DNA of 10,885 bases from Burkholderiales bacterium (GTDB lineage: Bacteria > Pseudomonadota > Gammaproteobacteria > Burkholderiales > JAEUMW01): positions 1-10,885 of the forward strand of contig JAEUMX010000153.1 of assembly GCA_016791285.1 (NCBI GenBank), written 5' to 3'. The position numbers and the translations under genes were made by a program. Positions 6,295 through 10,885 of this stretch are shown in pieces; the first letter of the stretch is position 1; every line of letters starts with the position of its first letter. The notes beneath the pieces are model-generated. The model saw nothing but the letters and a program-made list of their open reading frames with translations. It did not search any database and was not told the DNA's origin.

Positions 6295-7560
6295 ATGGAG
6301 TCCGCCACCCACGCCGCTGAGACCAACGGGCCGCGACCGCGCCGCCGTCTGCACCATATCGCCACCGGACTGCTGGTGGCGATGCTGTTTCTGTATGGGG
6401 TGGCGACCCTCTATGCGCCGAGCTATTCGTGGCTCGGCATGGTGCGCGCCTTCGCCGAGGCGGCGGCGGTGGGTGCGCTGGCGGACTGGTTCGCGGTGGT
6501 GGCCATGTTCCGTCATCCGCTGGGGCTGCCGATCCCGCACACCGCCATCATTCCGCGCAACAAGGACCGCATCGGCGCGAGCCTCGGACGCTTCGTCGAG
6601 CAGAATTTTCTCGAACCGGAGCTGTTGAGTGCGAAGCTCGCGGAGGTCGACCTCGCACGCCACGCCGCCGAGTGGCTCAAGCAGGAAGGGCGCAGCACCG
6701 CGATCGCGGGGCGCGTGACGGATCTTCTGCCGCAGTTGCTGGACGCGGTCGAGGACGAGGACGTCTCACGCTTCATCTCCGAGCAGTTGCTCACGCGCGT
6801 CGGCGAGATCGAAGCGGCGCCGCTCGCGGGCGAAGTGCTGGGCATGCTCACGCAGAACGACCGCCACCAGGAGATCATGGACGCGCTGCTGAAGTCGGCG
6901 TCGCGGCTGCTGGACGAATACGACGGCATGATCCGCCAGAAGATCACCGAGAACACTGCCTGGCTCTTCCGCAAGTTTGCCCTCGACTCCGTGGTGGCGA
7001 AGACGCTGCTGTCGGCCGCGGAGCAGCAGCTGAAGGAGGTGAGCGAGGACCCTCGCCATCCGTGGCGGCTGCGCTTCGACGAGGCGGTGCGCGAGTTCGT
7101 GCGAAAGCTCACGACCTCGCCCGAATACCTCGCGCGCGGCGAGCAGCTCAAGGCGGAACTGCTGCGGCACCCGGCGGTGCGTAGCTACGTCGCGGGGCTG
7201 TGGGGCGAGATCAAGGACGCGGTCCGACGCGACGCGGCGCGACCGGGCTCGAAGCTGAAGGAGCGCGTCGCCGCTGTCATCGTCGGTTTCGGCGACGCGC
7301 TGCTCGCGGATCCCGCACTTCGCGCCAAGGTGGACGGTTGGGCGAAGACTACGATCGTGCGCACCGTGACCGCCCGACGCCGCGAGGCGGGGCTTCTCAT
7401 CGCCGAGACCATGCGCCGTTGGGACGCGCGCACCTTCACCGACAAGATCGAGCAGGAGGTTGGCAACGACCTGCAGTACATCCGCCTGAACGGCACTATC
7501 ATCGGTGGCCTGGCAGGGGTGGCGATCTACGTCGTCACGCTGCTCTTTTTTCCGGACTGA
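6295..7560 (+). CDS. DUF445-family membrane protein (YjiN-like)
   Basis: A 421-residue inner-membrane protein. The first membrane segment is around residues 22-40, followed by the family hallmark at about 52-94: AEAAAVGALADWFAVVAMF, RHPLGLPIPHTAIIP and NKDRIG. A long, charged, mainly helical region (about 100-395) probably lies on one side of the membrane, and a last membrane helix at 402-419 (IIGGLAGVAIYVVTLLFF) closes the protein. This matches DUF445 and E. coli YjiN, whose role is not established. ATG 6295 is the natural start, just before the basic stretch RPRRRLHH, though the ribosome site is weak. It follows the PepSY gene closely and is convergent with the permease gene. Confidence 0.87.
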   Translation: MESATHAAETNGPRPRRRLHHIATGLLVAMLFLYGVATLYAPSYSWLGMVRAFAEAAAVGALADWFAVVAMFRHPLGLPIPHTAIIPRNKDRIGASLGRFVEQNFLEPELLSAKLAEVDLARHAAEWLKQEGRSTAIAGRVTDLLPQLLDAVEDEDVSRFISEQLLTRVGEIEAAPLAGEVLGMLTQNDRHQEIMDALLKSASRLLDEYDGMIRQKITENTAWLFRKFALDSVVAKTLLSAAEQQLKEVSEDPRHPWRLRFDEAVREFVRKLTTSPEYLARGEQLKAELLRHPAVRSYVAGLWGEIKDAVRRDAARPGSKLKERVAAVIVGFGDALLADPALRAKVDGWAKTTIVRTVTARRREAGLLIAETMRRWDARTFTDKIEQEVGNDLQYIRLNGTIIGGLAGVAIYVVTLLFFPD

Positions 7561-7641
7561 CCGCGCGCGGCAGCGTTGCCTCGGGCAGCCGCGCGGTACC
7601 ATCGCCGCGCTCGGCATGGCCCCGAGAGGAAGGCTTTGCCG

Positions 7642-9060
7642 TCACTCTGTTCGAGAAGCTGCACTTGCAGCGAGCAGTGGGTGCTCGATCTTATTCAAAC
7701 CGAAAACATAGTAAGCAATGGAAACCAGCGCCAGAAACGCCACGCCGACCATCAGCGACACTTGTGTGTCCTCGTTGATCGCCATGCCGACCAGCACGCA
7801 GGCGAGGAACGCCAGCGTCAGGTAATTGGCATAGGGGAACAGGATGGATTTGAACGGGTGACTTTTCATTGCCTCGGCGTTGGCGCGGCGGAACCGGCCC
7901 TGCGACAGCAGCACCACAAACCACGGCATCATCGCCGGCAGCACGCTGGCACTGTACACATAGACGAATACCTTTTCCGGATCGGGCAGGATGTAGTTCA
8001 GACTGGAGCCCAGGAACAGGCACAGCATGGTCAGGTTCACCGCATTGGCTGGTACGCCGCTGGCCGAGATCTTGCCCAGCCAGGCAGGCAACTGACGGTT
8101 GTTCGCCATGGCGAACAACATGCGGGCGGAACTGTACATGCCGCTGTTGCAGCCGGACAGCGCAGCGGTCAGCACGACAAAGTTGATGATGCCCGCTGCC
8201 ACGGCAATGCCGATTTTGGCGAAGGTCAGCACAAACGGGCTGCCGCTGAACGGGTTGCCGTCGACGGTGACGCCGACCTGGTTCCACGGAAACAGGCACA
8301 GAATCACAAAAATCGCGCCGACGTAGAAAATCAGGATCCGCCACAGCACATTCTTGACCGCACGACGCAACGTGACCTGCGGATTTTCCGCCTCGCCAGC
8401 GGTGATGCCGACCAACTCTACACCCTGATAGGCAGCCACCACCAGACACAATGCCATGAGGAAGCCAGTCCAGCCGTTGGGGAAAAATCCGCCATGCTGG
8501 GTCAGGTTGCCGGTGCCGACGGCGACGCCGCCATTGCCCCAGCCGAAGAAGATCACGCCCAGGCCGATCAGGATCATGGCGACGATGGTCGTCACCTTGA
8601 TCATGGCAAACCAGAATTCCAGCTCGCCATACATCTTGACCGCCGTCAGGTTGGCGCCAGCGACCATGGCAAAGGCGATCAGCGCTGGTACCCAGGCGGG
8701 CAGATTGGGGAACCAGTATTGCGTATAGGCCCCGATCGCGGTGATTTCCGAGATGCCGACGGCGATCCACATGAACCAGTACGCCCAGGCGGTGACATAC
8801 CCGGCCAGCGGGCCGATGTATTTATGCGCATACACGACAAACGAGCCTGTGACCGGCTCGGTGTACAGCATTTCGCCCAGCGAACGCATGATGAGGAAGA
8901 TGAACATGCCGGCGATGGCATAGGCCAGCAATACCGATGGGCCCGCCCATTTGATGGTACTGGCTGTGCCCATGAACAGGCCGACGCCGATGGTGCCGCC
9001 CAGCGCGATCAGCTCGATGTGCCGCGCCTTTAGCCCGCGGGTGAGGGTTTTTTCTTCCAT
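7642..9060 (-). CDS. yifK: Amino acid permease, YifK/ThrP-like (APC superfamily, AAT family)
   Basis: A 472-residue inner-membrane permease with about 12 helices that imports amino acids with protons. From memory it closely follows E. coli YifK (now ThrP, a threonine/serine transporter): [20 protein letters not shown] near the start, [78 protein letters not shown] and [12 protein letters not shown]. Threonine/serine uptake is inferred from that likeness. ATG 9060 is supported by AAGGAG (9068-9073) 7 bases upstream. Base composition is unlike the neighbours: six 60-base rows counted within the gene average about 56% GC, against about 69% in two flanking rows. This suggests transfer from a less GC-rich relative. 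It stands alone between convergent and co-oriented genes. Confidence 0.93.
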   Translation of the reverse strand: MEEKTLTRGLKARHIELIALGGTIGVGLFMGTASTIKWAGPSVLLAYAIAGMFIFLIMRSLGEMLYTEPVTGSFVVYAHKYIGPLAGYVTAWAYWFMWIAVGISEITAIGAYTQYWFPNLPAWVPALIAFAMVAGANLTAVKMYGELEFWFAMIKVTTIVAMILIGLGVIFFGWGNGGVAVGTGNLTQHGGFFPNGWTGFLMALCLVVAAYQGVELVGITAGEAENPQVTLRRAVKNVLWRILIFYVGAIFVILCLFPWNQVGVTVDGNPFSGSPFVLTFAKIGIAVAAGIINFVVLTAALSGCNSGMYSSARMLFAMANNRQLPAWLGKISASGVPANAVNLTMLCLFLGSSLNYILPDPEKVFVYVYSASVLPAMMPWFVVLLSQGRFRRANAEAMKSHPFKSILFPYANYLTLAFLACVLVGMAINEDTQVSLMVGVAFLALVSIAYYVFGLNKIEHPLLAASAASRTE

Positions 9061-9288
9061 TTAGGTGCTCCTTCGCGGTTTCACGAACACACGACACCAC
9101 CCTTCATCGCTCGGAGTTCTCCGTCAGTCATGGCTTTTCAGAGATTCGACCATTCCGTTAACCGGAGATCCAGACCGGACCGCACCAGCGCGGCCATTTT
9201 AGCGCCGCCCGAAACTTCGTGCGCAAGAACTTCATCTCGTTGTGCGCACGCGTGCCGCCCCCAGTTCTAACGAAACGCTTTCTCTTGG
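9061..9288. other. Intergenic region between the two transporter genes
   Basis: These 228 bases are the longest gap in the window. They hold the ribosome site and probable promoter of the permease. After the symporter stop there is a short GC-rich palindromic patch (GCACGCGTGC, 9246-9255) but no T-run, so no clear terminator. No coding frame was recognised. Confidence 0.6.
9196..9201 (-). promoter_or_regulatory. Candidate -10 box for the permease gene
   Basis: TAAAAT on the minus strand is followed by a GC-rich stretch, a pattern common in high-GC proteobacteria. TTGCGC 19 bases upstream is a poor -35. The resulting leader would be about 130 bases, long for a simple transporter gene. Confidence 0.35.
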
Positions 9289-10806
9289 CTACGCACCCGG
9301 CTTGCCCGTGCCCGACGACGGCGTGCCGTGATGCGGTGCGGGGGTGTGGTGCGTGACGCTGGCCGCCCGATGCTCGTGGGTTGCGGGGAGGGGTGTCGGC
9401 CTGCCGACCCAGTGCGGCAGCAGCGATCCCGCGACCATGCCGGCAGCACTCGCCAGCAGACCGACGAGCTGCGGCGGCCACACGCCTTCGTCGCCGATGA
9501 AGACTTCCAGCAGGATCCACGTGGTGAGCCCCGCCGCGATCGCGAAGTACGCTCCCTGGGTATTCGCGCGCCGCCAGTACAGGCCCGCGAAGAGCGGAAT
9601 GAAGGCCGCGACCAGCGTGATCTTGTACGCGCTTTCGACCATCTGAAAGATCGTCGATTCGCTGTTCAACGCGAAGGCGAGCACCACCCCCGCGAAGCAC
9701 ACCAGCACGGTGCGCATCAGGCGCAGAAACGTGCGGTCGCTCATGCCGGGAAAGAAGCCGCGCACGATGTTCTCCGAGAACGCGACCGACGGTGCGAGCA
9801 GCGTCGCCGAGGAGCAGCTCATGATCGCGGAGAGCAGCGCGCCGAAGAAGATGATCTGCGCGAAGACCGGCGTGTGCTGGAGAATCAGTGTCGGCAGCAC
9901 GAGCTGCGAGTCCGACTCGAGCAGCACGCCGAACATCTTCGGATCCACCAGCGTCGCGGAGTAGGCGAGGAACATCGGCACGAACGCGAAGGCGAAGTAG
10001 AGCGAGCCGCCCAGCACCGACCCGCGCACCGCGGTCTTCTCGTCCTTGGCGGAGGTGATGCGCTGGAAGACGTCCTGCTGCGGGATCGAACCGAGCATCA
10101 TCGTCACCCATGCGCCGATGAAGGGGATCCACTCGCTCGCCTTGGCGGCCGGGAAGAACGCGAGCTTGCCAGCTTCCCGTGCATGGTCGACGACCGCGCC
10201 GACGCCTCCGGTGAGGCCGGCGATGACCGAGGCGATGTAGAGCATGCCGCCCATGATCACCGTGATCTGCACGAAATCGAGGATCGCCACCGAGAACATG
10301 CCGCCGAACGAGGTGTACGTGAGAACGATCGCCGCCCCGATCACCATGCCGAGCTCCTGGCTCACGGCGCCGTCGGTGACGACGAAGAAGACGAGGCCGA
10401 GTGCCTTGATCTGCGCCGATACCCAGCCGAGATAGGACGCTACGATGCACAGCGTGGTGGCCACCTCCACCGGACGGTTGTAGCGCAGCCGGTAGTAGTC
10501 GCCGATGGTGAGCAGGTTCAGCTTGTAGAGCTTGCTCGCGAAGAAAAGCCCCGCGAGGATCAGACACAGACTGGAGCCGAACGGATCGGCCACCACGCCG
10601 CGCAAACCTTCGTTCACGAAGGTGGCCGAGATGCCGAGCACGGTCTCGGCGCCGAACCACGTCGCGAACACCGTCGCCGTGACGACCGGCAGCGGCAGCC
10701 TGCGTCCCGCGACGGCGAAGTCCTTCGCATTGTGCACGCGGGTGGCGGCGAAGAGCCCGATGCCGATGGAAACCAGCAGGTAGAGCACGACGAACCAGAG
10801 CAGCAC
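9289..10806 (-). CDS. Sodium:solute symporter (SSS family) with a His-rich C-terminal tail
   Basis: A 505-residue inner-membrane transporter with about 13 hydrophobic segments that would use the sodium gradient to take up a small solute. Family features include the first helix with GRRLPLP after it, FATWFGAETVLGISATF, YYRLRYNRP, LTYTSFGGMFSVAILDFVQ, and the helix FFGALLSAIMSCSSATLLAPS, where polar Ser/Thr residues suit sodium binding. The substrate cannot be told from sequence alone. The start is GTG 10806, supported by GAGGG 7 bases upstream; the first helix begins at once (LLWFVVLYLLVSIGIGLF). The last ~40 residues leave the membrane and carry six histidines between 477 and 493, which is unusual. 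It lies upstream of the permease gene, separated by 228 bases, so co-transcription is doubtful. Confidence 0.88.
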   Translation of the reverse strand: MLLWFVVLYLLVSIGIGLFAATRVHNAKDFAVAGRRLPLPVVTATVFATWFGAETVLGISATFVNEGLRGVVADPFGSSLCLILAGLFFASKLYKLNLLTIGDYYRLRYNRPVEVATTLCIVASYLGWVSAQIKALGLVFFVVTDGAVSQELGMVIGAAIVLTYTSFGGMFSVAILDFVQITVIMGGMLYIASVIAGLTGGVGAVVDHAREAGKLAFFPAAKASEWIPFIGAWVTMMLGSIPQQDVFQRITSAKDEKTAVRGSVLGGSLYFAFAFVPMFLAYSATLVDPKMFGVLLESDSQLVLPTLILQHTPVFAQIIFFGALLSAIMSCSSATLLAPSVAFSENIVRGFFPGMSDRTFLRLMRTVLVCFAGVVLAFALNSESTIFQMVESAYKITLVAAFIPLFAGLYWRRANTQGAYFAIAAGLTTWILLEVFIGDEGVWPPQLVGLLASAAGMVAGSLLPHWVGRPTPLPATHEHRAASVTHHTPAPHHGTPSSGTGKPGA

Positions 10807-10843
10807 TTGAGATCCCTCGGCGGGCGCGGCGCGAACGGCCCGG

Positions 10844-10849
10844 ATTGTA
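10844..10849 (-). promoter_or_regulatory. Candidate -10 box for the symporter gene
   Basis: TACAAT on the minus strand is followed by CCGGGCC, about 37 bases before the GTG start. The expected -35 position is GC-rich without a good match. Confidence 0.38.
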
Positions 10850-10885
10850 GCAAACGGCGCTTACGGCCTCGCCGCGCGCCCGGCG

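Noticed and set aside
4905..6365. 486-codon minus-strand open frame across the DHH, PepSY and DUF445 start regions
   Set aside because: It runs antisense through three well-supported genes and their spacers and shows no family motif; long empty frames are expected at this GC content.
7561..7641. GC-rich inverted bases (GGCAGCGTTGCC and CCGCGC/GCGCGG) between the DUF445 and permease genes as a terminator
   Set aside because: Stems are only 4-6 bp and no T-run follows on either strand.
7576..9033. 485-codon open frame on the plus strand opposite the permease
   Set aside because: It is the antisense shadow of a clear membrane permease; its translation is rich in His, Gln, Asp and Arg, with no recognisable domain.
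9158..10660. 500-codon minus-strand frame overlapping the symporter in another frame
   Set aside because: It is Arg/Gly/His-rich and has no membrane pattern; the symporter frame explains the region.

Overview
The window is GC-rich and compact, and looks like the chromosome of a betaproteobacterium. The evidence is indirect: a NodI-type ABC ATPase of the kind common in that class, a ferredoxin/hydrolase gene pair, and -10 boxes (TATAAT, TAAAAT, TACAAT) followed by GC-rich stretches. No rRNA, tRNA, CRISPR array or complete insertion sequence was seen. The genus cannot be read from the sequence. No gap between genes exceeds 300 bases; the longest is 9061-9288.

Left part (1-3201). The window opens inside the last 31 codons of a plus-strand gene, possibly a transposase. 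After it come four minus-strand genes, listed in transcription order: a thioredoxin-like [2Fe-2S] ferredoxin (3201-2893), a small alpha/beta hydrolase (2896-2264), a NodI-like ABC ATPase (2261-1320) and, after a 140-base gap, a zinc metalloprotease with a PPC-type C-terminal domain (1179-166). The first three are almost certainly one operon: they overlap by 3 bases or are separated by 2, and none starts with ATG. The membrane partner NodJ, normally next to NodI, is missing, and the protease occupies that place. A 14/15-identical direct repeat flanks the protease segment, so insertion or replacement is possible.

Middle (3202-7560). A divergent promoter region carries the same 11-base -10 segment in both orientations. 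It separates the ferredoxin operon from a small exported protein (3318-3785). Next come a minus-strand VanZ-family membrane protein (4888-3791) and a divergent DHH-family phosphoesterase (4911-5861), whose starts lie about 22 bases apart. A small exported PepSY protein (5985-6257) and a DUF445 membrane protein (6295-7560) follow, probably as one transcript.

Right part (7561-10885). Two minus-strand transporters lie here. One is an amino acid permease very close to enterobacterial YifK/ThrP (9060-7642), with clearly lower GC than its surroundings. The other is a sodium:solute symporter with a His-rich tail (10806-9289). Both look like single-gene units with their own -10-like boxes.

I found no convincing new multi-gene system. 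The points most worth a second look are the NodI without NodJ, the metalloprotease with Ala in place of the metzincin glycine, the mirrored divergent promoter, and the probably transferred permease.
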